DNA from: Microsaccharimonas sp964523145 | GTDB lineage: Bacteria > Patescibacteriota > Saccharimonadia > Saccharimonadales > Saccharimonadaceae | Direction: 5' to 3' | Assembly: GCA_964523145.1 (NCBI GenBank) | Contig: CAZFYB010000001.1 | Span: 62,001-126,000 of the forward strand | Length of the DNA: 64,000 nucleotides | Shown: positions 24,514 to 32,591 of the stretch, piece after piece | Numbering within the stretch: the first letter of the stretch is position 1 | Layout of the letters: each line of letters starts with the position of its first letter | Translations under genes and position numbers: made by a program | The notes under the pieces: model-generated | Told to the model about the DNA's origin: nothing | Database searches by the model: none | What the model saw: the letters and a program-made list of their open reading frames with translations, nothing else

Positions 24514-25635
24514 ATGAGCGAATTTGACTTAGACGCTGAGCTGGCTAATCTTCTGAAGGGCATTCAGCCAGAAAAACAAAAATACAAAGGACAGGCCTTC
24601 TTTGTTTCGATTGAATCAGAGCGTCAAGAGATTATTGAATCGTTTTATGACCACGCTATGAGTGTGCATTCTTTGCATGAAGATATAACGCCCGAAACTA
24701 TGTTTGATGCACCATCGATGGATGACATACAAAAGGAATATAAAGCACTTGAAGAACTGGTTGCTGTTGATATTGGTCAACATGAAGCGCTCGTTCAAGG
24801 GGAGTATCGCATATCAGGGGAGGGGATATTTATGTCGTTTCCTCAAGATTTACATGAAACTGACCGTACAGTATTGATTACCGAAGAAATTGATGACGAA
24901 GATAGCTATGGTGAGGATGACGATTCAGGATTTAGCATCGAAATACTTGATGACGGGGACACGCTACGCGGGGAAATCAGTCACTATGAAGTCATTCCAA
25001 CAGTGAGCTATGAAGAGTTGTCGCATTTAAAGACGAATGATATTGATGATGCGGAGCTTATTACTGACGAGGGAGTTCCGGGTGTATGGGTTTCGTTAAA
25101 AAACGTCACTCAGTATGATACGAGTGGTATTGAAATACGCACCTTTGGGAGTGTTATGGTTCCCTTCACGGTAGCAGGGTTGCAGTTTGAGAAGGCAGAG
25201 TACCAGTTTGAAGAACTCGCGCCAAAAATTGATTCTGAGCAACTTGGTAGGGAATTTAAGGAAAAGTTTAGCGGAAGTTTATTCCGAGAGCACTGTAATG
25301 ATATCGAGAATGATCTCAATCATAACGGCTACTCTGATGATGAAATCCGTGCCAAAGGTGCAGAATATCTTGAAGAGCTTGGATATTACATCAAAGATGT
25401 TAAGCCCGGTGAAGAAATGCTCCTTACGGCATTAGATGGTATAGATCCAAAATCTAAAGACCAAGTGATGATTATTGAGCAAAAGGTGTACTATAATGCG
25501 CCAACTTTACTAAGTATTTCTGATTCGTGGCGGGTAGTGCATAGCTTTTATACTATTACCGCTCAGGGTGCCGCACCGCGAGTAGTGAATGTGTTGCCTG
25601 AGAATATACTTTCGATTGAACGCATCACGTATTAA
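24514..25635 (+). CDS. Unknown protein B of the rpsG-fusA insert (373 aa)
   Basis: No family recognised. A strongly acidic cluster (EEIDDEDSYGEDDDSG, about residues 128-143) splits an N-terminal helical part from a beta-rich middle. No membrane segment. It starts ten bases after the previous gene and is likely co-transcribed with it. A hairpin-forming palindrome follows at 25652-25669. Confidence 0.7.
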   Translation: MSEFDLDAELANLLKGIQPEKQKYKGQAFFVSIESERQEIIESFYDHAMSVHSLHEDITPETMFDAPSMDDIQKEYKALEELVAVDIGQHEALVQGEYRISGEGIFMSFPQDLHETDRTVLITEEIDDEDSYGEDDDSGFSIEILDDGDTLRGEISHYEVIPTVSYEELSHLKTNDIDDAELITDEGVPGVWVSLKNVTQYDTSGIEIRTFGSVMVPFTVAGLQFEKAEYQFEELAPKIDSEQLGREFKEKFSGSLFREHCNDIENDLNHNGYSDDEIRAKGAEYLEELGYYIKDVKPGEEMLLTALDGIDPKSKDQVMIIEQKVYYNAPTLLSISDSWRVVHSFYTITAQGAAPRVVNVLPENILSIERITY

Positions 25636-25651
25636 TGTTCATGCTTGAACG

Positions 25652-25669
25652 TAGTCGCTAAAGCGACTA
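25652..25669. promoter_or_regulatory. Perfect palindrome upstream of unknown protein C
   Basis: TAGTCGCT-AA-AGCGACTA is a perfect 8-bp inverted repeat, ending 13 bases before ATG 25683 and overlapping a possible -10 (TAAACT, 25668-25673). It could be an operator, or a weak terminator without a T run. Confidence 0.5.
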
Positions 25670-25682
25670 AACTCGTAAGACT

Positions 25683-26729
25683 ATGAATGAACGTACTGAT
25701 CTTACCGAAATACATTACGATAGACTCCGGACACCGGAAATTATAGCTGCAGAGCAGGTTGAAGCATTATTGTTTGAGAGTGCAGCAGATTCGCAAATAC
25801 TTTTAGACAAACGTTTTTCTACAGGTGATGAAGCGCAAGAAAGTGCAAAAACATTGAGTAATAAAACAATCGATATGTTGAATGCGATAGGAGGGCTTGA
25901 GAAATTACCGATTACGTTTTTTGGTCCAGGTGTGCATACCCCGCTTTTTAATATGGAAAAAGTTACTAATACTTTAAACAGTACAAGAGGACTCTATGTG
26001 AGCATAGATGATACACGCCCTATGATTGAGGTTGAACCATTTGATTATGTAAATGGTACGATACGTTCTTTCAATACACTTATTAAAAATCACGATGATG
26101 GTAGCTACCAGGCAAAACCTTCACTTGTTATTATGCAGTCAGGCTCAAAGAGAGATGAAATAACAGTATCAGTAGGAGGGGAATATCCTTTTGTGCACGT
26201 TGAAGCTCGTCCCCTTGCTCTAATAGAGCTAAATGCTGATATGCGATTTACTATTGATAATTTGGAAGCGTATAGACGGAAGATAGAAAATAAAACATAC
26301 GAACGTGCTTATAAAAAAACATCTACAGGACGGGCTCGTCTTTCTCGATACCTTGGTAAACTTTCCTCTGCTATTTATAATGAAAAAGAAGGTGAGTTTA
26401 TCGATCTTAAAAAACCTAAAATTATACGTGAAATTGGTGCGCTCGCTGCGGTATATGCAAAATCTGGGAATGATGAGGCTGAGATTATCAGTCGGGTTAT
26501 ATTGAATAAGATTGGCTATGGGCGACAATTGCTCATTGAACATGAGGTAGTAACTGAGGACAGTATTACGAAAGAAAAAGTACACGGACATTTACTAGAG
26601 GTAATAATTCCCAATTCTGCCGGTAATATAGAACAGCCTGTACTTGTTCTTGACGAAGAAGTGGACGGAGAAGTGGGTGAGGGCATTCATTATGTGCCAT
26701 TTGAACGTATCAAAAGCCTCAGGTTCTAG
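25683..26729 (+). CDS. Unknown protein C of the rpsG-fusA insert (348 aa)
   Basis: No family recognised. Residues 1-70 are helical and acidic; a beta-rich part follows (GLYVSIDDTRPMIEVEPFDY, SKRDEITVSVGGEYPFVHVE), then a basic helical stretch (NKTYERAYKKTSTGRARLSR) and a final beta-rich segment. No signal or membrane segment is seen. Its domain order loosely parallels unknown protein A. It ends about 20 bases before the fusA promoter. Confidence 0.7.
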   Translation: MNERTDLTEIHYDRLRTPEIIAAEQVEALLFESAADSQILLDKRFSTGDEAQESAKTLSNKTIDMLNAIGGLEKLPITFFGPGVHTPLFNMEKVTNTLNSTRGLYVSIDDTRPMIEVEPFDYVNGTIRSFNTLIKNHDDGSYQAKPSLVIMQSGSKRDEITVSVGGEYPFVHVEARPLALIELNADMRFTIDNLEAYRRKIENKTYERAYKKTSTGRARLSRYLGKLSSAIYNEKEGEFIDLKKPKIIREIGALAAVYAKSGNDEAEIISRVILNKIGYGRQLLIEHEVVTEDSITKEKVHGHLLEVIIPNSAGNIEQPVLVLDEEVDGEVGEGIHYVPFERIKSLRF

Positions 26730-26749
26730 CTAAGTAGCTTCGTATCTGA

Positions 26750-26755
26750 TATAAT
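26750..26755 (+). promoter_or_regulatory. fusA -10 box
   Basis: TATAAT with about 58 bases of leader to the fusA ATG; GAGAAAGAGA lies in the leader as a weak ribosome binding site. I see no clear -35. Confidence 0.6.
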
Positions 26756-26820
26756 ATGACTAAAGCGGCTATTTTCTATGGCCAAAAATAACTAATTCGA
26801 GAAAGAGACAACACGCAATT

Positions 26821-28917
26821 ATGGCAACGCAGAATGTTCCCCTAAAGGACTACCGAAATATTGGTATTATCGCGCACATTGACGCTGGTAAGACAACCAC
26901 AACCGAAGGTATTTTGTACCGAACGGGTATTAACCACAAGATTGGTGAAGTTCGTGGCGCCGGTGGCGACAGCGCAACGACTGACTGGATGGCTCAAGAA
27001 AAAGAGCGTGGAATTACTATTACCTCTGCTGCGGTGACGTGTTTCTGGAAGGGCTGTAAGATTAACATTATCGACACCCCTGGTCACATCGACTTTACTG
27101 CTGAAGTTGAGCGTTCTCTACGTGTGCTTGACGGTGCGGTGACTGTCTTTGATGGCAAAATGGGTGTTGAAGCGCAAACTGAAACTGTATGGCGCCAAGC
27201 TAACAAGTACGGCGTGCCTCGTATTTGTTTCATCAACAAGATCAACCAAATTGGTGGTGACTTCTATAAATCTCTCGACACCATTCACAACCGTCTTTCA
27301 AAGCACGCGCTTCCTGTGCACCTTCCTATTGGTTTTGAAAAAGACATCAATGGTGTTGTTGACCTCGTAGACATGAAATCGTACACCTACGGTGACTACA
27401 CCGACCACGAACTTGTCGTTGGTGAAATTCCTGCTGACATGCTTGAAAAAGCTAAGAACGCTCGTAGCCTATTAGTTGAAGCAGCTGTTGAAGCTGAAGA
27501 CGAACTCTTTGAACGTTTCCTTAACGAAGGCGAAGAATCAATCACTATCGAAGACCTAAAGCGTGCTTTGCGTAAGCGTGTGCTTGCCGGTGACTTCTTC
27601 CTCGTTACTGGTGGAGATGGCCGTGGAGTGATGGTTGAAAAGGTGCTTGACCTTGTCGCTGACTACCTTCCTTCGCCTCTTGATGTTGATGCGATTCAAG
27701 GTACAAACCCGAAAACTGGTGACCTTGTTGAACGACAACCTGCTGATAACGAACCGCTTTCTGCACTCGCATTTAAAATTGCGACTGACCCGTTCGTTGG
27801 ACGTCTTATCTTTGTACGTGTGTACAGTGGTAAAATCGCCGCTGGTAGCTATGTACTTAACACTACTACTGGTGAAAAAGAGCGCGTAGGCCGTATCGTT
27901 CGTATGCATGCCGACAAGCGTGAAGAAATTGACTCAGTAGGCGCTGGTGACATCGCAGCTGTTGTTGGTTTGAAAAGTACCTTTACTGGTCACACCCTTG
28001 CCGACCCAGCGCACCCAATTTTGCTTGAATCAATTGAATTCCCAGAACCACCTGTGTCGATTGCGGTTGAGCCTAAAACAAAGGCCGACCAAGAAAAGAT
28101 GGGTATTGCTCTTCAACGTTTAGCTGAAGAAGACCCAACCTTCCGTATTCACACCGATGAAGAAACAGGCCAAACAATTATGTCTGGTATGGGTGAGCTT
28201 CACCTTGATATCCTCGTTGACCGTATGAAGCGTGAATTTAACGTTGAAGCGAACATTGGTGAGCCACAAGTTGCCTTCCGTGAAACGATTCGTGGTGTTG
28301 CAGAAGCGCAAGGTAAGCACGCCAAGCAATCTGGTGGTCGTGGTCAATATGGTGACGTATGGATTCGCTTCGAACCGACCGAATCTGGTATCGGCTTTGA
28401 ATGGGCAGACGAAATTAAGGGTGGTGTTGTACCGCAAGAATACCGAAAGCCTGTTGAAAAGGGTGTTAAAGACACACTTGAAGGCGGTGTTATTGCCGGC
28501 TTCCCAATGATCGGTGTAAAAGCAACGCTTTACGATGGTAGTTACCACGATGTTGACTCAAGCGAACTTGCCTTTAACCTTGCCGGTGTATTAGCTGTTA
28601 AGGAAGGTATTCCAAAGGCGAAGCCAGTTATCCTTGAGCCTGTGATGAAGGTTGAAGTTTCAACCCCTGAAGAGTTCATGGGTGATATCATCGGTGACCT
28701 TAGTGCCCGCCGCGGACGTATCGATGCCATGGAAGACATTCCTGGCGGCGCGAAGCTGGTTCGATCATTTGTACCACTTTCAAACCTGTTCGGTTACACA
28801 AATGATATTCGTTCAATGAGCCAAGGCCGTGCAGCTTCAACTATGGAGCTTGCGCAATATGAAGAAGTACCACCTAACGTGGCTGCTGAAATCATTGAAA
28901 AGCGCACAAATAAGTAA
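26821..28917 (+). CDS. fusA: Elongation factor G
   Basis: 698-residue translocase GTPase. G1 AHIDAGKTTTTEGILY (about 17-32), G2 region RGITITSAAVT, G3 DTPGHIDFT, G4 NKIN (with INKINQIGGD, where NKMD is usual), then domain IV GGRGQYGDVWIRFEP and domain V. Length is normal. It is separated from rpsG by three unknown genes and from tuf by a promoter, so the str operon is broken into independently transcribed parts. Confidence 0.97.
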   Translation: MATQNVPLKDYRNIGIIAHIDAGKTTTTEGILYRTGINHKIGEVRGAGGDSATTDWMAQEKERGITITSAAVTCFWKGCKINIIDTPGHIDFTAEVERSLRVLDGAVTVFDGKMGVEAQTETVWRQANKYGVPRICFINKINQIGGDFYKSLDTIHNRLSKHALPVHLPIGFEKDINGVVDLVDMKSYTYGDYTDHELVVGEIPADMLEKAKNARSLLVEAAVEAEDELFERFLNEGEESITIEDLKRALRKRVLAGDFFLVTGGDGRGVMVEKVLDLVADYLPSPLDVDAIQGTNPKTGDLVERQPADNEPLSALAFKIATDPFVGRLIFVRVYSGKIAAGSYVLNTTTGEKERVGRIVRMHADKREEIDSVGAGDIAAVVGLKSTFTGHTLADPAHPILLESIEFPEPPVSIAVEPKTKADQEKMGIALQRLAEEDPTFRIHTDEETGQTIMSGMGELHLDILVDRMKREFNVEANIGEPQVAFRETIRGVAEAQGKHAKQSGGRGQYGDVWIRFEPTESGIGFEWADEIKGGVVPQEYRKPVEKGVKDTLEGGVIAGFPMIGVKATLYDGSYHDVDSSELAFNLAGVLAVKEGIPKAKPVILEPVMKVEVSTPEEFMGDIIGDLSARRGRIDAMEDIPGGAKLVRSFVPLSNLFGYTNDIRSMSQGRAASTMELAQYEEVPPNVAAEIIEKRTNK

Positions 28918-28954
28918 TAGGCGGATACCCCTTTACTCAAAAGCCAAAACACGG

Positions 28955-28960
28955 TATAAT
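28955..28960 (+). promoter_or_regulatory. tuf -10 box
   Basis: TATAAT about 67 bases before the tuf ATG; AGGAG precedes ATG 29028. Confidence 0.65.
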
Positions 28961-29027
28961 TTACCGTATACGTCGTGGAGCTGTATTGCTCTTATGCGCA
29001 AAATAATTAATAGGAGAATCAATTTAA

Positions 29028-30209
29028 ATGGCAGATTTCGATCGCACAAAGCCTCACGTTAACGTTGGTACCATGGGTCACGTTGACCACGGTAAAACAA
29101 CACTTACTGCAGCTATTACCGCTGTACTTGCAAAAAGACTTCCTTCAGAAGTTAATAAGCCAATCGCTTATGACCAAGTGGACAACGCACCTGAAGAGCG
29201 CGCACGTGGTATTACCATTGCTACCTCTCACCAAGAGTACGAGTCAGAAAACCGTCACTACGCTCACGTTGACATGCCAGGTCACGCCGACTACGTAAAG
29301 AACATGATTACTGGTGCTGCACAAATCGACGGCGCAATCCTTGTGGTTGCTGCAAACGATGGTCCACTTCCACAAACTCGTGAACACGTACTCCTTGCTC
29401 ACCAAGTTGGTGTGCCAAAGATCCTTGTTTTCCTAAACAAGATGGACCTTGCTGACCCTGAACTCGTTGAACTTGTTGAAATGGATATTCGTGAACTACT
29501 TGCTAAAAACGGGTATGACGAAGACGCTCCTATCATCAAGGGTTCTGCTACTAAGGCACTTGAAGGTGACGCTGAATCAGAAGACGCGATCATGGAACTC
29601 GTTAAAGCACTTGACGACTACGTACCAGAACCAGCTCGCGACCTCGATAAGCCATTCCTTATGCCAATTGAAGACGTCTTCTCTATTAAGGGACGTGGAA
29701 CAGTTGCTACCGGCCGTATCGAAACTGGTGTTATTAACATTAACGACCCAGTTGAAATCGTTGGTGTTAAAGCGACTCAACAATCAGTTGTTACGGGTAT
29801 CGAGGCGTTCAAAAAGAACCTCGACCGTGGACAAGCTGGTGACAACGCTGGTCTCTTGCTTCGTGGTATTGAGCGCGAACAAATCGAGCGCGGTCAAGTT
29901 ATTGTAAAACCAGGTTCAATTACTCCACACACCGAGTTTGAAGCTGAGGTATACATCCTCAAGAAAGAAGAAGGCGGACGCCACACTCCATTCTCTAAGG
30001 GTTACAAACCACAATTCTACTTCCGTACAACAGACGTTACTGGTGAAGTTGAACTTCCAGCTGACAAAGAACTTGTCATCCCTGGCGACAACGTAACCTT
30101 TAAGGTCAAGCTCCTTGCACCAATTGCAATGGAACAAGGTCTTAACTTCGCAATCCGCGAAGGTGGTAAGACTGTTGGTGCTGGTGTTGTAACGAAAATT
30201 ACAAACTAG
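29028..30209 (+). CDS. tuf: Elongation factor Tu
   Basis: 393-residue GTPase that delivers aminoacyl-tRNA. G1 GHVDHGKTTL, G2 ARGITIAT, G3 DMPGHADYVKNMITGAAQ, G4 NKMD. The G3 motif has Met where most bacterial EF-Tu proteins have Cys (DCPGH). Domains 2 and 3 are complete (FSIKGRGTVATGRIETG; TPFSKGYKPQFYFRTTDVTG). Single gene with its own promoter and a strong bidirectional terminator. Confidence 0.98.
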   Translation: MADFDRTKPHVNVGTMGHVDHGKTTLTAAITAVLAKRLPSEVNKPIAYDQVDNAPEERARGITIATSHQEYESENRHYAHVDMPGHADYVKNMITGAAQIDGAILVVAANDGPLPQTREHVLLAHQVGVPKILVFLNKMDLADPELVELVEMDIRELLAKNGYDEDAPIIKGSATKALEGDAESEDAIMELVKALDDYVPEPARDLDKPFLMPIEDVFSIKGRGTVATGRIETGVININDPVEIVGVKATQQSVVTGIEAFKKNLDRGQAGDNAGLLLRGIEREQIERGQVIVKPGSITPHTEFEAEVYILKKEEGGRHTPFSKGYKPQFYFRTTDVTGEVELPADKELVIPGDNVTFKVKLLAPIAMEQGLNFAIREGGKTVGAGVVTKITN

Positions 30210-30226
30210 TTTACCTCGAACCTACG

Positions 30227-30258
30227 AAAATACCTCCGAGAAATCGGAGGTATTTTAG
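30227..30258. terminator. Terminator of tuf
   Basis: AAAATACCTCCGA (30227-30239), loop GAAA, TCGGAGGTATTTT (30244-30256): 13 perfect pairs with T tracts on both strands. Confidence 0.92.
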
Positions 30259-30271
30259 TTGCTGTAATAAA

Positions 30272-30333
30272 GCGAAAACCCCGCGAGTCCTCGGAGGAAC
30301 TCTTGGGGAGTTCACTGCTACGAGCGCGGGGTG
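30272..30333 (-). ncRNA. Structured 3' element, copy 1
   Basis: Read on the reverse strand after the 185-aa gene: outer stem ACCCCGCG/CGCGGGGT, an inner hairpin GAACTC-CCCAA-GAGTTC, a second inner hairpin around CCTCCGAGG, then TTTTCGCTTT. The layout and the inner sequence recur at 30970-31034, while the outer stem changes in a paired manner. Likely a three-way-junction terminator or 3' regulatory RNA. Confidence 0.6.
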
Positions 30334-30334
30334 G

Positions 30335-30892
30335 TTAGCGATTCTTGCGAATCTCGAGCGGTCCGGGCATTGAACCGCCGCTGATAGACAGGCCGACTTC
30401 ACCGAGTTCACGTTCAGCATGGGTGTTGAAGTGATGCTTGATGTACCATTCGAACGACCGATACGGATGCGCGATCGCCGCCGGCACAATGAGCCGGAAG
30501 GTGTCGTCGACCGGGATTGCGGTACCTCGCGCTGCAGCGATTGCAGCCAGTTCACGAGCAAGTCGCTGCAGCGGATCTGCCATGAACTCATCGTTATGCA
30601 CGAGCACATCGATGCTTCGGTTGACGTAATCCGGGAACAAGGTGTATTTCCACGGAATCACCACGCTCCCACTGTTGAGGCTATCGCCGCAGTAGTTGTT
30701 GAGCTGCGCGAAGATACCTTCGACATCTTGTTCTGACATCGATCGCAGGCTTTCTGAGCCCTTGATCGAGAATGTCATCACGATGCGATCCGGCAGTGAC
30801 GCCAGATGGTTCGAGATCTTGACCCGAAGCAGTGACTTCATGGCATCGCTGCGAACGGCGGGGCTTACTACATCAGATACGAGAGTTTGCAA
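30335..30892 (-). CDS. GC-rich orphan protein (185 aa)
   Basis: No family recognised; no membrane segment. The reverse-strand start is TTG (30892), preceded by GAAAGG with a seven-base spacing, which supports it over the internal ATG at 30841. A TATAAT -10 lies at 30946-30941. GC content is markedly above that of tuf and rpsJ. With the 126-aa gene upstream it shares leader style (GAAAGG, spacing 7) and the structured 3' element. Confidence 0.6.
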   Translation of the reverse strand: MQTLVSDVVSPAVRSDAMKSLLRVKISNHLASLPDRIVMTFSIKGSESLRSMSEQDVEGIFAQLNNYCGDSLNSGSVVIPWKYTLFPDYVNRSIDVLVHNDEFMADPLQRLARELAAIAAARGTAIPVDDTFRLIVPAAIAHPYRSFEWYIKHHFNTHAERELGEVGLSISGGSMPGPLEIRKNR

Positions 30893-30969
30893 TGAAGTGC
30901 CTTTCGGTCGGTTCGGAATGAAAAGGACGGTCTAGAACAAATTATAGCACGGCAGAAAAATATTTAGAA

Positions 30970-31034
30970 AGCGAAAACCCGCCATGAGCTCCCGGAGGAG
31001 CCTCTGGGGGCTCGCTGCCACGGGAATGGCGGGT
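30970..31034 (-). ncRNA. Structured 3' element, copy 2
   Basis: Reverse strand, after the 126-aa gene: outer stem ACCCGCCAT/ATGGCGGGT (nine bp), inner hairpin GAGCC-CCCAGA-GGCTC, second hairpin CTC-CGG-GAG, then TTTCGCTTT. Conserved with copy 1: GCAGYGA before the first hairpin, the C-rich loop, and CCTCCG-G. Confidence 0.6.
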
Positions 31035-31056
31035 ATAAATAGGTGAGTGCTGGCAC

Positions 31057-31437
31057 TTAGCGCATGCACTCGGAGCTGTGGAGCTCCTTGGTGACTGATC
31101 GGCTGCCGTACTGATTCTCGTAGATCAGGGTGGAGCCATCGCAGATCTTCTGGAGACCAGTTTCGTCTCCTTCTGTATCTCTGATCTGGACCCAACCCAG
31201 CGTGGGATCGGTGCGGTTCCTGTCCTCAGCAACACTTTCGTTGGTAGCAAGGATTGCAAGAACAGTCCCTACCATAACAACTACGGCCATCGAGAAGACG
31301 AAGACGATCATGGGTCTGTATGGATCCACTTGCATCCACTTTCTCCACTTGTCCTTCAAGCCGAGCTTCTTGTCCGGCTCCTTCCCGAGATCTTCTGCAA
31401 TTGCAGGAGCCTCGACTTCCTTCACTTTTCTGCCCAT
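31057..31437 (-). CDS. GC-rich single-pass membrane orphan (126 aa)
   Basis: A basic, Lys/Glu-rich N-terminus (about 40 residues), one transmembrane helix (PMIVFVFSMAVVVMVGTVLA, about residues 43-62), then a C-terminal polar part with two Cys that could be outside the cell. Start at ATG 31437, seven bases after GAAAGG; -10 TATAAT on the reverse strand at 31479-31474. No family recognised. Higher GC than its neighbours. Confidence 0.6.
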   Translation of the reverse strand: MGRKVKEVEAPAIAEDLGKEPDKKLGLKDKWRKWMQVDPYRPMIVFVFSMAVVVMVGTVLAILATNESVAEDRNRTDPTLGWVQIRDTEGDETGLQKICDGSTLIYENQYGSRSVTKELHSSECMR

Positions 31438-31546
31438 CGTCCTACCTTTCGAAGTGCCCAATGAGATATATACATTATAGCATATTTAGTTAAAAAAGTC
31501 CAGTTGCAATAAACGCTCTTATCTGTTAATCTAATATAGTATTACT

Positions 31547-31663
31547 AATTACCCCGACAACTCGGCCAGACATAAGCCTTTATGGATATGATTCAAGCAG
31601 AGGTTACGGGGTCGCTACCCAGCGATACGGGTGAGCTTACAAGCTCAGAAAGGTTCCTTCCCC
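31547..31663 (+). promoter_or_regulatory. Leader of rpsJ
   Basis: A TATAGT box at 31535-31540 predicts a leader of about 117 bases. It can form a closing stem ACCCCG/CGGGGT around 60 bases, then GAGCT-TACA-AGCTC just before AGAAAGG and the ATG. Known S10 leaders act in this position, but no known class is recognised. Confidence 0.5.
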
Positions 31664-31987
31664 ATGGCAGAACCAAAACCAGAAGGCTTGCGTATTCGCA
31701 TTCGCCTAAAAGCGTATGACCACAAAGTCATCGACCAATCAGCAAAACAAATTATCGATACCGCTATTCGTACCGGTGCCTCGATTGCTGGCCCAGTGCC
31801 ACTGCCAACTCGCCGTAGCACGTTTACTGTAGTGAAATCACCACACGTCTACAAAAAGGGTGGTGAAGCATTTGAAATGCGTATTCACAAGCGTCTCATC
31901 GATATTACTAACGCGACACCAAAAACTATCGATAGCCTGCAAAACCTTAGCCTCCCGGCTGGAGTCGATGCAGAAATCCGTATGTAA
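31664..31987 (+). CDS. rpsJ: 30S ribosomal protein S10
   Basis: 107 residues. RIRIRLKAYDHKVIDQSAKQ and GPVPLPTRRSTFTVVKSPHV are the S10 signatures. Start at ATG 31664 after AGAAAGG, spacing 10. It is separated from rplC by a terminator and an opposite-strand gene, which breaks the usual S10 operon order. S10 also serves in NusB-dependent antitermination. Confidence 0.97.
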   Translation: MAEPKPEGLRIRIRLKAYDHKVIDQSAKQIIDTAIRTGASIAGPVPLPTRRSTFTVVKSPHVYKKGGEAFEMRIHKRLIDITNATPKTIDSLQNLSLPAGVDAEIRM

Positions 31988-32001
31988 TAACGGTTGCCTA
32001 T

Positions 32002-32036
32002 AAAAAATAGCCCTTCACATGAGGGCTATTTTTATT
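32002..32036. terminator. Bidirectional terminator after rpsJ
   Basis: AAATAGCCCT-TCACATG-AGGGCTATTT with T tracts on both strands; serves rpsJ and the convergent 93-aa gene. Confidence 0.88.
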
Positions 32037-32045
32037 ATGTACGTA

Positions 32046-32327
32046 TTATTCTACGTCTTCGAGTAAAGCGCTTTGCTGTACATCAAGTAAGTTGGTCACT
32101 TCAATTTGAAGTTTTAGAATCCATAGTTGAACGAAAATGATGAAAGACACTAAAATTACCCAGTATACCGTTTGGCGAGTAATCTTAAAGGTACGAAACG
32201 TTGGATTATCTGAAGAGAGTTTAAATGACTTCATTTGGGCGGCAGTAGATTTGCTGGCCGCTTTTTTACGAGGTGCTGCCTTTTTGGTTGTTACTTTTTT
32301 AGTTGCTGGTTTCTTAGTTGTAGCCAT
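32046..32327 (-). CDS. Small membrane protein with histone-H1-like basic tail (93 aa)
   Basis: The first ~30 residues are Lys/Ala/Thr/Pro-rich (TKKPATKKVTTKKAAPRKKA), like H1-type nucleoid tails; one transmembrane helix follows (TVYWVILVSFIIFVQLWIL) and a short acidic end. A basic tail on a membrane anchor could tether DNA or ribosomes to the membrane; this is inference. AAGGAG precedes the ATG by four bases. It lies antisense between rpsJ and rplC. Confidence 0.7.
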   Translation of the reverse strand: MATTKKPATKKVTTKKAAPRKKAASKSTAAQMKSFKLSSDNPTFRTFKITRQTVYWVILVSFIIFVQLWILKLQIEVTNLLDVQQSALLEDVE

Positions 32328-32431
32328 AGAGCTCCTTAGAAGATAGATATTAGGTTCTACCTAGAGTATGCCGAATAGTTGTGATAAACACAAGCATATT
32401 TAGTATTAAAACAATAGCTACGCCCACAGTG

Positions 32432-32460
32432 TTGACTCTCGGGGTGAGATATGGTAAAGT
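32432..32460 (+). promoter_or_regulatory. Promoter of the rplC operon
   Basis: TTGACT (32432-32437), 17-bp spacer, TAAAGT (32455-32460); start near 32467. Confidence 0.7.
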
Positions 32461-32466
32461 CAGATG

Positions 32467-32591
32467 GTAACTTTACTAAAGAAATAACAGACGATTCTTG
32501 GTGAATTGGTAAGTCGGACCCTAACAGCCTTCGCTGAATAAAGGAAAGATACTGCTAGCCACCAAGAATTTTATGTGGGAGAACGAAGAGC
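32467..32591 (+). promoter_or_regulatory. Structured leader of rplC
   Basis: GATTCTTGGTG (32493-32503) pairs with CACCAAGAATT (32560-32570), closing a 78-base domain that contains CAGC-CTTC-GCTG. GGGAG follows before ATG 32592. The position matches leaders through which L4 controls S10 operons in other bacteria, but the structure is not one I recognise. Confidence 0.6.

Noticed and set aside
26756..26791. 11-codon upstream ORF right after the fusA -10 box
   Set aside because: Its ATG directly abuts the TATAAT, so it would lie upstream of the transcription start.
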